A stretch of 64,000 bases of DNA from Streptomyces cinnamoneus (GTDB lineage Bacteria > Actinomycetota > Actinomycetes > Streptomycetales > Streptomycetaceae). The stretch spans positions 1,426,001-1,490,000 of the forward strand of contig NZ_PKFQ01000001.1 of NCBI RefSeq assembly GCF_002939475.1. The letters run 5' to 3'. The translations under genes were made by a program, and so were the position numbers. Each line of letters starts with the position of its first letter. Position 1 is the first letter of the stretch. The notes under the pieces are model-generated. The model did no database searches. It was given only the letters and a program-made list of their open reading frames with translations, and was not told the DNA's origin. Positions 18,551 to 28,044 of the stretch are shown piece after piece.

Positions 18551-19531
18551 TCAGACCTTGCCCACGATGTCCACGACGAAGACCAGCGTGTTCTTGTCCA
18601 GACCGCTCTGGGCCTGACCCTCGTAACCGAACTTCGGCGGGATCACCAGCTCGACACGGTCACCGACGTGCTTGCCGACCAGGGACTTGTCCCAGCCCTG
18701 GACGACCGACCCCGTACCGATCTGGAAGGCCGTCGCACCCGAGTGGTCCCAGGAGGAGTCGAACTTCTGACCGTCCTCCCACTTCACCCCGGTGTACTGG
18801 GCGATCAGACCGTCACCCGCCTTGATCTCCGGACCGCTGCCCTTGATCAGCAGCTGCTCCTTGAGGTCCGTCGGAGGCTTCTCACCCTTGGGGATGGTGA
18901 TGTCGGCGGCCTTCTGCGCGTTGGCCTTGACCTCCGGCATGCCCTCCTCGGGCTTCGCCTGCTCGCCCTTGGCCTCGGTCTTGGAGTCGACCTTCTGCGC
19001 ACCCACGACGTCGATCACCCACACCAGACCGTCCTCCGGCTTGACGCCGGCCTGCGGGTTGAGCTGGTCGCCGATGAGCGCCTTCGCCGTGCCCTCGACC
19101 TCGATGCGGCTGCCCGCCTTCTGGCCGATCACCGCGTCCAGCACCTTGGCGGGCATCTCCTGGCTCGGCTGACCGAGCTGCTGCACCAGCTGTCGGCGCG
19201 GCCCGCCCGCCTGCGACTTGTCCTGCGTCGCCCAGGTCCCACCGAGGGTCTTGTCGTCCTTCATGGTCTGCCCGGCGAAGTCCAGCCGGACGAAGGAACC
19301 CTTCTCCGCCTTCTCGCCGCTGCCCTCGGTCAGGGTCTTCACAACGAGCTTGTCCGCCGGCTTGGCGTCCTTGGGAACGGAGATCTCGGGCTTCTCCCCG
19401 AACTTCCCCTCCACCGTCACCTTGGCGTCGGAGGAGCCTTCGCCTTCGGAACCGCACGCCGCGGCGGACAGCAGCAGGACGGGCACGGCCAACGCCGCAG
19501 CGAGGCGACGCGCGTTCTTCGTGTGGTTCAT
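18551..19531 (-). CDS. FKBP-type peptidyl-prolyl isomerase lipoprotein with two FKBP domains
   Basis: The ATG at 19531 gives 326 residues. A lipoprotein signal peptide ends in the lipobox SAAAC. Two FKBP-like domains follow. The first (about 75-190) contains KGSFVRLDFAGQTM but is diverged. The second (about 220-326) has GDGLIAQYTGVKWEDGQKFD, GWDKSLVGKHVGDRVELVIP and LVFVVDIVGKV. It should assist folding of exported proteins at the outer face of the membrane. A TTG nine bases upstream in frame is a less likely start. Confidence 0.92.
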   Translation of the reverse strand: MNHTKNARRLAAALAVPVLLLSAAACGSEGEGSSDAKVTVEGKFGEKPEISVPKDAKPADKLVVKTLTEGSGEKAEKGSFVRLDFAGQTMKDDKTLGGTWATQDKSQAGGPRRQLVQQLGQPSQEMPAKVLDAVIGQKAGSRIEVEGTAKALIGDQLNPQAGVKPEDGLVWVIDVVGAQKVDSKTEAKGEQAKPEEGMPEVKANAQKAADITIPKGEKPPTDLKEQLLIKGSGPEIKAGDGLIAQYTGVKWEDGQKFDSSWDHSGATAFQIGTGSVVQGWDKSLVGKHVGDRVELVIPPKFGYEGQAQSGLDKNTLVFVVDIVGKV

Positions 19532-19612
19532 GAAGTCCAACTCGGGCTATAGGGGTCGCTGAGCAGTGCCCGTCACTCTACGGCCTGAATCCCGCCGATC
19601 AACCCCGTCCGA

Positions 19613-19655
19613 CACGGATGTGCGCCGGGTCCGGTGGACCCGGCGCACATCCGTG
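19613..19655 (-). terminator. terminator after pafA
   Basis: A perfect 20-base inverted repeat with a 3-base loop lies 26 bases past the pafA stop codon. It begins with CACGGATGTGCG and has no T-run. Confidence 0.85.
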
Positions 19656-19680
19656 CCCTTCACGGACCGGAAATCCCCGC

Positions 19681-21042
19681 TCACATCCCCGCGATGAGCT
19701 TCTCCACCCGGTCGTCCACCGAGCGGAACGGATCCTTGCACAACACCGTGCGCTGAGCCTGGTCGTTGAGCTTCAGATGCACCCAGTCGACGGTGAAGTC
19801 CCGGCGCTGCTCCTGCGCCCGCCGGATGAAGTCACCCCGCAGCCGGGCACGCGTGGTCTGCGGAGGCACCGACTTGCCCTCGAAGATCTTGAGGTCGTTG
19901 CACACCCGAGCCGCCTGACCGCGCTTCTCCAGGAGGTAGTACAGACCCCGGCGACGGTGGATGTCGTGGTAGGCGAGGTCTATCTGAGCGATCCTCGGAT
20001 GCGACATGGTGATGTTGTTCTTCGCCCGGTACCGCTCGATGAGCTGGTACTTCATCACCCAGTCGATCTCCGTGGAGATCCGGTCCAGATCCTCGTCCCG
20101 GATGGCCTCCAGCGACCGGCCCCACAGCTCCAGGACCCGCTCGACCGTCCCCGTACGGATACCGCGCCGCTCGCAGAAGTCCACGGCCTTCTCGTAGTAC
20201 TCCTGCTGCACCTCCAGCGCCGACGCCTCCCGGCCACTGGCCAGACGCACCTTGCGCCTGCCCGTGATGTCGTGACTGACCTCCCGGATGGCCCGGATGG
20301 GGTTCTCCAGCGTCAGGTCGCGCATCACGGTGCCGGCCTCGATCATGCGCAGCACGAGGTCGGTGGCACCGACCTTCAGCAACATGGTCGTCTCCGACAT
20401 GTTGGAGTCGCCCACGATGACGTGCAGCCGGCGGTAGCGCTCGGCGTCCGCGTGGGGCTCGTCCCGGGTGTTGATGATCGGACGCGAACGGGTGGTGGCG
20501 GAACTGACGCCCTCCCAGATGTGCTCCGCCCGCTGACTGACGCAGTAGACCGCGCCCCGCGGGGTCTGCAGGACCTTGCCGGCCCCACACAGCAGTTGCC
20601 GGGTCACCAGGAAGGGGATGAGGATGTCCGCCAGGCGGGAGAACTCCCCGTGCCGGGCCACGAGGTAGTTCTCATGACAGCCGTAGGAGTTCCCGGCCGA
20701 GTCGGTGTTGTTCTTGAACAGATAGACGTCGCCCGCGATCCCCTCCTCGTGCAGGCGCCGTTCCGCGTCGACGAGCAGACCCTCGAGAATGCGCTCGCCC
20801 GCCTTGTCGTGGGTGACCAGCTCGGTCACGCTGTCACATTCCGGAGTCGCATACTCCGGGTGCGAGCCCACATCGAGGTAGAGACGGGCGCCGTTGCGCA
20901 GGAAGACATTGCTGCTGCGGCCCCAGGAAACAACGCGGCGGAAGAGGTACCGCGCCACTTCGTCAGGGGACAGGCGGCGCTGTCCTCTGAAGGTGCACGT
21001 GACGCCGTACTCGTTCTCCAGCCCGAAAATGCGGCGGTCCAT
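19681..21042 (-). CDS. pafA: Pup-protein ligase PafA
   Basis: The 453-residue protein opens with [18 protein letters not shown], the carboxylate-amine ligase nucleotide-binding motif of Paf[21 protein letters not shown], and [15 protein letters not shown] after it, carry further conserved active-site residues. PafA uses ATP to link the C-terminal glutamate of Pup to substrate lysines in the cytoplasm. The absence of the extra Dop loop and the start sequence separate it from its paralogue Dop at 26.2-27.7 kb. It starts nine bases after the MFS gene stop, so it may share that transcript. Confidence 0.96.
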   Translation of the reverse strand: MDRRIFGLENEYGVTCTFRGQRRLSPDEVARYLFRRVVSWGRSSNVFLRNGARLYLDVGSHPEYATPECDSVTELVTHDKAGERILEGLLVDAERRLHEEGIAGDVYLFKNNTDSAGNSYGCHENYLVARHGEFSRLADILIPFLVTRQLLCGAGKVLQTPRGAVYCVSQRAEHIWEGVSSATTRSRPIINTRDEPHADAERYRRLHVIVGDSNMSETTMLLKVGATDLVLRMIEAGTVMRDLTLENPIRAIREVSHDITGRRKVRLASGREASALEVQQEYYEKAVDFCERRGIRTGTVERVLELWGRSLEAIRDEDLDRISTEIDWVMKYQLIERYRAKNNITMSHPRIAQIDLAYHDIHRRRGLYYLLEKRGQAARVCNDLKIFEGKSVPPQTTRARLRGDFIRRAQEQRRDFTVDWVHLKLNDQAQRTVLCKDPFRSVDDRVEKLIAGM

Positions 21043-21051
21043 GCCTGAACA

Positions 21052-22320
21052 TTACGCCTGATGCCCTGCGCTGAAACCGGGTTCGACAGCACCGCTTCGA
21101 TCATTTTCCGACCGGGCCACGACCGTCGAGGGCACCTCGGGGGCCCGCAGGGCACGCCGGGCCGCGACGATCACCGCCAGAGCCGCGGCACCGCCGCCCA
21201 CAGCCACCAGGAAACCGGAACGCGCACCGCCGGACTGCACCGCCGGCCCCACGAACGCCGTGCCGATGGCCGCGCCGACACCGAAGGACGTCACCAGCCA
21301 CGAGAACGCCTCGGTCACCGTGCCACGCGGCGCGTGCCGGTCCACCACCACGAAGGCGGTCGCCAGACAAGGCGCGAGGAACAGACCCGCCACCCCGGCG
21401 AGAACCGTCATGGCCACCACGCCCGGCACCAGCACCAGCGGCACGTAGAGCAGCGCCAGCCCGCCCACCAGCACCCGCAGCCGCTGCTCGGGGCTGCCGG
21501 GCCACTGACGCGCACCGTGCACGGAACCGCCGATCAGAGCACCGACGCCCAGCGCCGACAGCAGCCAGCCGGATATGTTCCCGCCGCCGTGCGCGTCGCC
21601 GTAGGCCACCGCGGCCACCGCTATCGAACCCAGGGCCGAACCGATGAAGAAGAAGGTGCCCAGCAGCACCAGCAGCCCCCGCGAGCGCAGCGCGCCCAGC
21701 CAGTGCGCCTCACGGGGCGCACTGCGCCAGCTGCGCGAGGGCGGCGAGGTGACCACCGCGAGGGCTCCGGCGACACCCATCAGGTGCAGGGCGTTCAGCG
21801 CGGCCGCCTCGGACCAGATCGCGACGATCCGGGTCACGATCAGCGGGCCGACCACATAGATCAGCTCCTGCGCGATCGCGTCCAGGGAGTACGCGGCGTG
21901 GAGATCGTCCTCGTTCTTCAGGACCGACGGCCACAGCGCCCGCAGCCCGCCCTCCAGCGGCGGCGCGAAGAAGCCCGCCACGATCATCGCCGTGTAGGTC
22001 AGCGGCAACGGGTCCAGGCCGACGACGGTGAAGACCGCCATGCCCAGCGCCGTCATCACGGCCGACGGCAGGATGACACGGGGCTGGCCGTACAGGTCGA
22101 CAGCCCGGCCCAGCAGCGGCTGGCCGACGGCGTTGGCCACGCCGTAGACGGCCGAGAGCGCGCCCGCGAGGGTGTAGCTACCACCCTCGGCACGTACGAA
22201 CAGCACGATCGCCAGCGCCGCCGTGGCGTTGGGCAGCCGGCCCACCAGGGTGCCGGTGAGCAGTCGCGCAGCGTGCCGCGTCTTGAGCATCTCGACGTAA
22301 CCGCCGCCCGCGCCCGCCAT
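21052..22320 (-). CDS. MFS transporter
   Basis: The 422-residue protein has about 12 hydrophobic helices. The MFS loop motif appears as GRAVDLYGQPR after helix two. The fold resembles drug or metabolite exporters; no substrate can be read. It is divergent from a LacI-family gene and shares with it a perfect 10-7-10 inverted repeat, so it is probably LacI-controlled. Only nine bases separate it from pafA, which suggests that pafA expression may depend partly on this promoter. Confidence 0.85.
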   Translation of the reverse strand: MAGAGGGYVEMLKTRHAARLLTGTLVGRLPNATAALAIVLFVRAEGGSYTLAGALSAVYGVANAVGQPLLGRAVDLYGQPRVILPSAVMTALGMAVFTVVGLDPLPLTYTAMIVAGFFAPPLEGGLRALWPSVLKNEDDLHAAYSLDAIAQELIYVVGPLIVTRIVAIWSEAAALNALHLMGVAGALAVVTSPPSRSWRSAPREAHWLGALRSRGLLVLLGTFFFIGSALGSIAVAAVAYGDAHGGGNISGWLLSALGVGALIGGSVHGARQWPGSPEQRLRVLVGGLALLYVPLVLVPGVVAMTVLAGVAGLFLAPCLATAFVVVDRHAPRGTVTEAFSWLVTSFGVGAAIGTAFVGPAVQSGGARSGFLVAVGGGAAALAVIVAARRALRAPEVPSTVVARSENDRSGAVEPGFSAGHQA

Positions 22321-22386
22321 CGTCCGCCTCTCATCCCGTCCCGGGGCGTCCCACCCGGTTCGCCTTTGACCGAGCCATCCCGGTTT

Positions 22387-22413
22387 TACGTATAACTAAC
22401 CCCGTTATACGTA
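22387..22413. promoter_or_regulatory. perfect inverted repeat, candidate operator of the LacI-family regulator
   Basis: TACGTATAAC and its exact complement GTTATACGTA are separated by seven bases. The site is 67 bases before the MFS start and 64 bases before the LacI-type start. The AT-rich half-sites could also overlap the -10 elements of the two divergent promoters. Assignment to this regulator is by position. Confidence 0.7.
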
Positions 22414-22477
22414 CCATGATCGGAGCCCGCGGGTCCAGCCACGCGGTACACCAGCAGCGGAGAGGGGCGCAGCAACG

Positions 22478-23569
22478 GTGACGGACGTCGAGCAGGACGG
22501 TCCCAGCAGCAGCGGTCACGAGGGGCGGGACGGCAGACGGTGGCCCACCGTCCGCGGGCCACACGCGGCCACCGCCCGAGCCACCAGCCGGGACGTCGCC
22601 CGCGCAGCCGGCGTCTCCCAGGCCACCGTCTCCCTCGTCATGGGCGACAAATGGCGCGGCCGGGTCTCCGAACCCACCGCCGAGGCCGTACGCGCCGCCG
22701 CCCGCGACCTCGGCTACCGCCCCAACCTCGCCGCCCGCAACCTCCGCCTGGGCCGCACCCGCACCGCCCTGCTCGTCGTCCCCGCACTCACCAACGAATT
22801 CTTCGCCCGCGTCTACACCGGCGCCGCCCGGGCCGCCACCGACCACGGCGTGGGCGTCGTCCTCTATCCCTCCCCCGAAGGGACCGGCCCCGCCCGCGAC
22901 CCCTTCGCCTCCGCCCGGGCGGCCCTCGACGGCGTCATCGCCTCCTCCATGGCCGCCGACGCGCTCGCCGACATCCGCGAAGGCGACCTCCCCCTGGTCA
23001 TGCTCGACAGCGACCCTGAACGCACCGACGCCGCGACCACCGTCAACCTCGACATCGCCGACGGCATAAGGCAGGTGACGAACCATCTCCTGGCACTCGG
23101 CCACCGGCACTTCGCCCACATCGCAGCCGACATCGACTCCTGGACCTTCCGCGTCAGAGCCCGGGCCCTGGCCGACGCCCTCCACGGAAGCACCGGCGAC
23201 GTGGTACGCACCGAAACGGCCACCCTGGACGTGACCGCCGGACGACTCGCCGCCGAACGGGCCCTCACCGGCCCCGGCCCCCGCCCCACCGCACTCATCT
23301 GCGACAGCGACACCCTGGCGGCCGGCGCCTGCAAAGCCGCCCGGCGACTCGGACTCCGCGTCCCCCAGGACGTCTCCGTCACCGGCTTCGACGACCTCCC
23401 CCTGGCCACCGCCCTCGAACCGGAGCTCACCACGGTCCGGCTGCCGGCCGAGGAAGTCGGCGCGGCGGGCATGCGGGCACTCGTCGCCACACTCGACGGC
23501 CGGCCCGTGACCCCGACGGCCCTCCCGGTGGAGCTCGTCACCCGCGGCTCCACCACGGCCGCCCCCTGA
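22478..23569 (+). CDS. LacI-family transcriptional regulator
   Basis: The GTG start gives 363 residues. After a polar N-terminal extension of about 38 residues come the LacI helix-turn-helix TSRDVARAAGVSQATVSLVM and hinge helix PNLAARNLR. A sugar-binding-protein-like effector domain with LICDSDTLAAGACKAARRLG and DVSVTGFDDLPLA follows. It is divergent from the MFS exporter gene and likely represses it. The long leader before the HTH is unusual; an internal start closer to the HTH is possible but no better ATG/GTG with a ribosome site is evident. Confidence 0.9.
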   Translation: MTDVEQDGPSSSGHEGRDGRRWPTVRGPHAATARATSRDVARAAGVSQATVSLVMGDKWRGRVSEPTAEAVRAAARDLGYRPNLAARNLRLGRTRTALLVVPALTNEFFARVYTGAARAATDHGVGVVLYPSPEGTGPARDPFASARAALDGVIASSMAADALADIREGDLPLVMLDSDPERTDAATTVNLDIADGIRQVTNHLLALGHRHFAHIAADIDSWTFRVRARALADALHGSTGDVVRTETATLDVTAGRLAAERALTGPGPRPTALICDSDTLAAGACKAARRLGLRVPQDVSVTGFDDLPLATALEPELTTVRLPAEEVGAAGMRALVATLDGRPVTPTALPVELVTRGSTTAAP

Positions 23570-23585
23570 CGCCCCCCACGGAAAA

Positions 23586-23619
23586 CGGCGGGCGGGCCGG
23601 AAAACCGGCCCGCCCGCCG
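23586..23619. terminator. bidirectional terminator between LacI gene and proteasome operon
   Basis: A 15-base stem (CGGCGGGCGGGCCGG and complement) has an AAAA loop. The 5' flank is AAAA, so on the minus strand the stem is followed by TTTT. It should end the prcA transcript and also the LacI-gene transcript. Confidence 0.88.
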
Positions 23620-23659
23620 CACGGATCCCTCTCCCCCGAGAAGAAGCGACCCGGCTCTC

Positions 23660-24397
23660 CTACTCCTCGACGGCCTCGGCCGTCTCCGCCGGGCCCGCAC
23701 CGTCGTCCAGCAGTCTGGACAGCTGCCGGCCCAGGAGCCGCTTGAACTTCCGCTGCTGCGGACGCGTCCGGTCCAGCACCGCGACCTCCAGCTGCTCGGC
23801 GGTCAACGTGCGCTCACCCCCGTTGGTGTCCCGGGCGAGCGACTCGACCGCCAGCTTCAGCGCCTCGGCCAGCGTCATCCCGTCCCGGTGCCGCTGATCC
23901 AGATAGCTACTGATCTGATCGGCGTTACCACCGACCGCGACCGAACCGTGCTCATCCACGATCGAACCGTCATGCGGCAGACGATAGATCTGATCGTCCT
24001 CGGGCCCGGCCCCGACCTCGGCAACGATCAGCTCGACCTCATACGGCTTCTCACCCGCACTCGAAAAGATCGTGCCCAAGGTCTGCGCATACACGTTCGC
24101 AAGGCCACGCGCCGTCACGTCCTCGCGATCGTAGGTATAACCCCGCAGATCGGCATAGCGCACCCCACCGATGCGCAGATTCTCGAACTCGTTGTACTTC
24201 CCGACCGCCGCGAAAGCGATCCGGTCGTAGATCTCGCTGACCTTGTGCAGGGCACGGGAGGGGTTCTCGGCGACGAAGACAACGCCGTCCCGGTACTGGA
24301 GGACCACGACACTACGACCACGCGCGATGCCCTTCCGGGCGTACTCCGCACGGTCGGCCATGGCCTGCTGGGGTGAGACATAGAACGGCGTCGACAC
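23660..24397 (-). CDS. prcA: 20S proteasome alpha subunit PrcA
   Basis: The GTG at 24397 gives 245 residues beginning [20 protein letters not shown], the gate-forming N-terminus of actinobacterial alpha subunits. A typical alpha fold follows ([40 protein letters not shown]). PrcA rings cap the PrcB rings, gate the chamber and dock the ATPase ring through the HbYX motif. The acidic C-terminus ends AETAEAVEE. An AAGGGA site precedes the start. It is the last gene of the operon, 46 bases after prcB. Confidence 0.96.
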   Translation of the reverse strand: MSTPFYVSPQQAMADRAEYARKGIARGRSVVVLQYRDGVVFVAENPSRALHKVSEIYDRIAFAAVGKYNEFENLRIGGVRYADLRGYTYDREDVTARGLANVYAQTLGTIFSSAGEKPYEVELIVAEVGAGPEDDQIYRLPHDGSIVDEHGSVAVGGNADQISSYLDQRHRDGMTLAEALKLAVESLARDTNGGERTLTAEQLEVAVLDRTRPQQRKFKRLLGRQLSRLLDDGAGPAETAEAVEE

Positions 24398-24443
24398 CGC
24401 TATCCGTCCCTTTCTGTAGAGGAGACCGTCAGAACTGAAGACA

Positions 24444-25286
24444 TCACAGAAGCGCCGCGCGCGGCCCGTCAGGCTCCTCGAGCCGCCGCTCGTGAACGGC
24501 ACGCACGATCTCGGAGCACTGGGCCTCGGTCAGCTTCCGGAAACCCTCGTCGGTGATGACGGTGACGATCGGATAGATACGACGCGCGAGATCGGGCCCA
24601 CCGGTCGCGGAGTCGTCGTCGGCGGCGTCGTACAGCGCCTGAACGACCAGCGTGGTGGCCTGCCCCTCGGTCAGGTCCTCCCGGAACAGCTTCTTCAGCG
24701 CCCCCCGGGCGAACAACGAACCGGACCCGGTCGCCGCGAAGCCGTGCTCCTCGGAACGCCCACCGGTGACGTCGTAGGAGAAGATCCGACCCTTCTGACG
24801 GTCCACGTCCCAGCCCGCGAAGAGCGGCACCACGGCCAGGCCCTGCATGGCCATGCCGAGGTTACTCCGGATCATCGTCGAGAGACGGTTGGCCTTGCCC
24901 TCCAAAGAGAGCGAGACGCCCTCGACCTTCTCGAAGTGCTCCAGCTCCAGCTGGAACAGCTTGACCATCTCCACGGCCAGCCCCGCCGTACCGGCGATCC
25001 CGACGGCCGAGTACTCGTCGGCGGGGAAGACCTTCTCGATGTCGCGCTGCGCGATCACGTTACCCATCGTGGCCCGCCGGTCACCGGCCAGCACCACGCC
25101 ACCGGGGAACGAGGCGGCCACGATCGTCGTACCGTGCGGCGCCTCGAGCACCCCCTGCGCGGGCAGCTGCCGGTTGCGCGGCAGCAGGTCGGGCTGGTGC
25201 TGGGCGAGGAAATCCATGAAGGACGACGAGCCGGGCGTCAGGAAGGCAGCTGGTAGACGCCCGATGCTACGAGGGTTGGCTTCCAC
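24444..25286 (-). CDS. prcB: 20S proteasome beta subunit PrcB
   Basis: From the GTG at 25286 (GGAAGG upstream) the precursor has 280 residues. A propeptide of 52 residues ends at HG before Thr53 (GTTIVAAS). Thr53 becomes the N-terminal catalytic nucleophile after autocleavage. Lys and Asp residues of the active site lie in [15 protein letters not shown] and following. PrcB forms the proteolytic chamber. The first 49 bases of the gene overlap the end of the endonuclease VII-like gene in another reading frame, a strong sign of translational coupling. Confidence 0.96.
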   Translation of the reverse strand: MEANPRSIGRLPAAFLTPGSSSFMDFLAQHQPDLLPRNRQLPAQGVLEAPHGTTIVAASFPGGVVLAGDRRATMGNVIAQRDIEKVFPADEYSAVGIAGTAGLAVEMVKLFQLELEHFEKVEGVSLSLEGKANRLSTMIRSNLGMAMQGLAVVPLFAGWDVDRQKGRIFSYDVTGGRSEEHGFAATGSGSLFARGALKKLFREDLTEGQATTLVVQALYDAADDDSATGGPDLARRIYPIVTVITDEGFRKLTEAQCSEIVRAVHERRLEEPDGPRAALL

Positions 25287-25831
25287 ACGTTTCCTTCCAG
25301 ATAGTCGATGGCCCGGCACAGAGCGCCGACATCGTCTCTCAACTTTCCGAGTGCCGAGTTGCAGTTGAAACACAGCACGCCACGGACCTTATCGGTCGCG
25401 TGACAATGATCCACATGTACGGCGGGCGCCGACAAGCAGATGCAGCAGACACCCACCTGCGACGCGATCATCTCGTCACGCTGCGCCTCAGTGATGCCGT
25501 ACTGGCGCCTGAGGTGATCGGATCGGCTCTGGACGGCTCGGCAGGCCTTGCAGCGCGTCGACAGTCCATCTGAAGCCGATGCGTTCCGGTGCCGTTCGGA
25601 ATGCGGTTTGATCACGCCACAGCCCAGGCAGTGCTTGTGTCCCTCAGGCACGTCCACCTGTGGACGTACGTTCATGCCTGCGGCGATCCGGCGCCTACGG
25701 TCGCAGTCGGACGCGCACTCCCGACAGTGCCGCTGCAGGCCGTCCAAGTTCGTTCGCTTGATCGCGAAGCGGGCACGCGGCTTGACTTCGCCACACCGCG
25801 TGCAACGCTTCCCATCCTCGATCTCACCCAT
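25238..25831 (-). CDS. endonuclease VII-like HNH (zinc-finger) protein inside the proteasome operon
   Basis: The ATG at 25831 follows AGGGGCGGGGA and gives 197 residues; a TTG at 25852 is the alternative. Two four-cysteine finger-like repeats come first (CTRCGEVKP with HCREC, then CLGCGVIKP with RCKAC). The C-terminal third is a recombination endonuclease VII domain: [23 protein letters not shown] and [11 protein letters not shown]. Endonuclease VII relatives cleave branched DNA. Coding GC is near 60% on my line counts, against about 72% next door, which suggests recent acquisition. It lies between pup and prcB and overlaps prcB by 49 bases. A link to proteasome function is not evident. Confidence 0.85.
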   Translation of the reverse strand: MGEIEDGKRCTRCGEVKPRARFAIKRTNLDGLQRHCRECASDCDRRRRIAAGMNVRPQVDVPEGHKHCLGCGVIKPHSERHRNASASDGLSTRCKACRAVQSRSDHLRRQYGITEAQRDEMIASQVGVCCICLSAPAVHVDHCHATDKVRGVLCFNCNSALGKLRDDVGALCRAIDYLEGNVWKPTLVASGVYQLPS

Positions 25832-25860
25832 TCCCCGCCCCTGGACCTTCAATTCGAAGG

Positions 25861-26079
25861 CTACTGGCCGCCTTTTTGAACGAAACTTCGAACGAAGTCC
25901 TCCGCATTCTCCTCGAGCACATCATCGATTTCGTCCAAGACAGAGTCCACGTCGTCCGACAGCTTCTCCTGGCGTTCCTTGAGGTCCTCGGAGACCTGCG
26001 CGTCCTGCGCCTGCTCCTCGACCTCCTCGGTCGAACGCGTGGCCTTCTGCTGCCCGCCGCCGGTGTCCTTGGTCGCCAT
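25861..26079 (-). CDS. pup: prokaryotic ubiquitin-like protein Pup
   Basis: The 72-residue protein is highly charged and disordered at its N-terminus (MATKDTGGGQQKATRSTEEV). A coiled segment follows that binds ARC. It ends GGQ. The terminal Gln must be deamidated to Glu by Dop before PafA can ligate it. The ATG at 26079 is preceded by GTGAGGGG. It lies 148 bases downstream of dop and 29 bases before the endonuclease-like gene, heading the pup-prcB-prcA part of the cluster. Confidence 0.97.
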   Translation of the reverse strand: MATKDTGGGQQKATRSTEEVEEQAQDAQVSEDLKERQEKLSDDVDSVLDEIDDVLEENAEDFVRSFVQKGGQ

Positions 26080-26101
26080 ACCCCTCACCCCGCTCGGTTT
26101 C

Positions 26102-26126
26102 GACGTACACGTACACGAGACGTACA
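26102..26126. repeat. direct repeat upstream of pup
   Basis: GACGTACA occurs at 26102-26109 and 26119-26126, with another GTACAC copy between. The centre is about 35 bases upstream of the pup start. A GACCCT/AGGGTC hairpin follows at 26133-26150. These could be regulator sites or a weak dop terminator; nothing in the sequence decides. Confidence 0.4.
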
Positions 26127-26227
26127 AGATCCGACCCTACAAGCAGGGTCCGTCATCGGCCCCGCACTTGCTACAACGTCCCGGAACCACCGTGATGATT
26201 CCCGGATCGCGCCCATCTCAGACCCGG

Positions 26228-27739
26228 TCAGCCGCCGGAGAGCACGCGGACCAGGTCCTCGGCCGTGCGGCAGCGGTCCAGGAGCTCCTTGACGTGGTTG
26301 CGCGTGCCGCGCAGGGGCTCCAGGGTGGGGACCCGTTGCAGGGAGTCACGGCCCGGGAGGTCGAAGATGACCGAGTCCCAGGAGGCGGCCGCCACGTCGT
26401 CGGCGTACTGCTCCAGACAGCGGCCGCGGAAGTAGGCCCTGGTGTCCTCCGGTGGGGCCGTACGGGCCCGGGCGACGTCGGTCTCGTCCAGGAGGCGGCG
26501 CATCTTGCCGCGGGCGGCGAGGCGGTTGTACAGGCCCTTGTCGGGGCGGACGTCGGCGTACTGGAGGTCGACGAGGTGCAGGCGGGCGGCGTCCCAGTCC
26601 AGGGCGTCGCGGCGGCGGTAGCCCTCGAGGAGTTCGCGCTTGGCCACCCAGTCCAGCTCGCCGGCGAGGCTCATGGGGTCGCGTTCGAGGCGGCCGAGGA
26701 CGTCGTCCCAGCGGCTGAGGACGTCTTTGGTCTGTTCGTCGGCGTCGGCGCCGAAGCGGTCCTCGACGTATTTGCGGGCCAGCTCGCAGTACTCCATCTG
26801 GAGCTGGACGGCGGTGAGCGTGCGGCCGCTGCGCAGGGTGACAAGGCGTCGCAGGGTGGGGTCGTGGCTGACCTGGTGGAGGGTGCGGACGGGTTGTTCG
26901 ACGGCCAGGTCGGTGGTGATGAAGCCGTCCTCGATCATGGAGAGGACGAGGGCGGTGGTGCCGAGTTTGAGGTAGGTGGAGATCTCGGAGAGGTTGGCGT
27001 CGCCGATGATCACGTGGAGGCGGCGGTACTTCTCGGCGTCGGCGTGCGGCTCGTCGCGGGTGTTGATGATGGGCCGCTTGAGGGTGGTTTCCAGGCCGAC
27101 CTCGACTTCGAAGTAGTCGGCGCGCTGGCTGATCTGGAAGCCGTGTTCGTGGCCGTCCTGGCCGATGCCGACGCGGCCGGCGCCGGTGACGACCTGGCGG
27201 GAGACGAAGAAGGGCGTGAGGTGGCGCACGATGTCGGAGAAGGGGGTTTCCCGCTTCATCAGGTAGTTCTCGTGGGTGCCGTAGGACGCGCCCTTGTTGT
27301 CGGTGTTGTTTTTGTAGAGGTGGATGGGTTGTGCGCCGGGGAGCTGGGCGGCGCGTTCGGCGGCCTCGGCCATGATGCGTTCGCCGGCTTTGTCCCAGAG
27401 GACGGCGTCCCGGGGGTTGGTGATCTCCGGGGAGCTGTATTCGGGGTGGGCGTGGTCGACGTAGAGCCGGGCGCCGTTGGTGAGGATCACGTTGGCCAGG
27501 CCGATGTCCTCGTCGGTGAGCTGGCTGGAGTCTGCGGCCTCGCGGGCGAGGTCGAAGCCGCGGGCGTCCCGCAGCGGGTTCTCCTCCTCGAAGTCCCAGC
27601 GGGCACGGCGTGCCCGGTGCATCGCTGCCGCGTAGGCGTTGACGATCTGGGACGAGGTGAGCATGGCATTGGCGTTCGGGTGACCGGGGACGGAGATCCC
27701 GTACTCCGTCTCGATGCCCATTACTCGCCGTACGGTCAT
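26228..27739 (-). CDS. dop: Pup deamidase/depupylase Dop
   Basis: The 503-residue protein starts [18 protein letters not shown], the Dop form of the carboxylate-amine ligase motif. The insertion near residues 40-80 ([20 protein letters not shown]) is the Dop loop absent in Paf[21 protein letters not shown], and [15 protein letters not shown] after it, are shared with PafA. Dop converts Pup-Gln to Pup-Glu and removes Pup from substrates in the cytoplasm. It sits between arc and pup as in mycobacteria. Confidence 0.96.
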   Translation of the reverse strand: MTVRRVMGIETEYGISVPGHPNANAMLTSSQIVNAYAAAMHRARRARWDFEEENPLRDARGFDLAREAADSSQLTDEDIGLANVILTNGARLYVDHAHPEYSSPEITNPRDAVLWDKAGERIMAEAAERAAQLPGAQPIHLYKNNTDNKGASYGTHENYLMKRETPFSDIVRHLTPFFVSRQVVTGAGRVGIGQDGHEHGFQISQRADYFEVEVGLETTLKRPIINTRDEPHADAEKYRRLHVIIGDANLSEISTYLKLGTTALVLSMIEDGFITTDLAVEQPVRTLHQVSHDPTLRRLVTLRSGRTLTAVQLQMEYCELARKYVEDRFGADADEQTKDVLSRWDDVLGRLERDPMSLAGELDWVAKRELLEGYRRRDALDWDAARLHLVDLQYADVRPDKGLYNRLAARGKMRRLLDETDVARARTAPPEDTRAYFRGRCLEQYADDVAAASWDSVIFDLPGRDSLQRVPTLEPLRGTRNHVKELLDRCRTAEDLVRVLSGG

Positions 27740-28044
27740 GCGGCCCTCCTTGCCCGGTGGCGCCCCCGGGCGGGGTCGCCACTCAAGTACCGCTGCGCAT
27801 CCGGTCCGTGTACGGTCTCCGATCCCCCACTGCGCACGGCGGCGGTACCGAAGAGCCTAGAACGGCTTTGCGGTGCTGGGGAGATCATTACAGTCATTGC
27901 TCCGGTTCGTGCCGCGGGCGGAAAACGTCGTCGTGCCGGTCGTACGAGTGGCGCAAAACGCGACCGGCCGCGGACGCCCTGGGGCTCTTCCCGCCGGGGC
28001 GGGGGAGCGAGAACAACAGGGACATCCGCGGCCGGTCGGCGGTG
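27740..28044. other. intergenic region between dop and arc
   Basis: No gene is seen in these 305 bases. The arc-proximal part is the long terminator hairpin described separately. The dop-proximal part probably holds the dop promoter: on the minus strand an AT-richer stretch contains AATGA-CTGT-AATGA near 27890-27900. Confidence 0.6.
27961..28038 (-). terminator. long-stem terminator after arc
   Basis: CGACCGGCCGCGGA and its exact complement (14 bases) enclose a 50-base region that itself holds a CCCCGCC/GGCGGG-type hairpin. On the minus strand the outer stem is followed by GCGTTTTGCG. It begins six bases after the arc stop codon. Confidence 0.75.
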
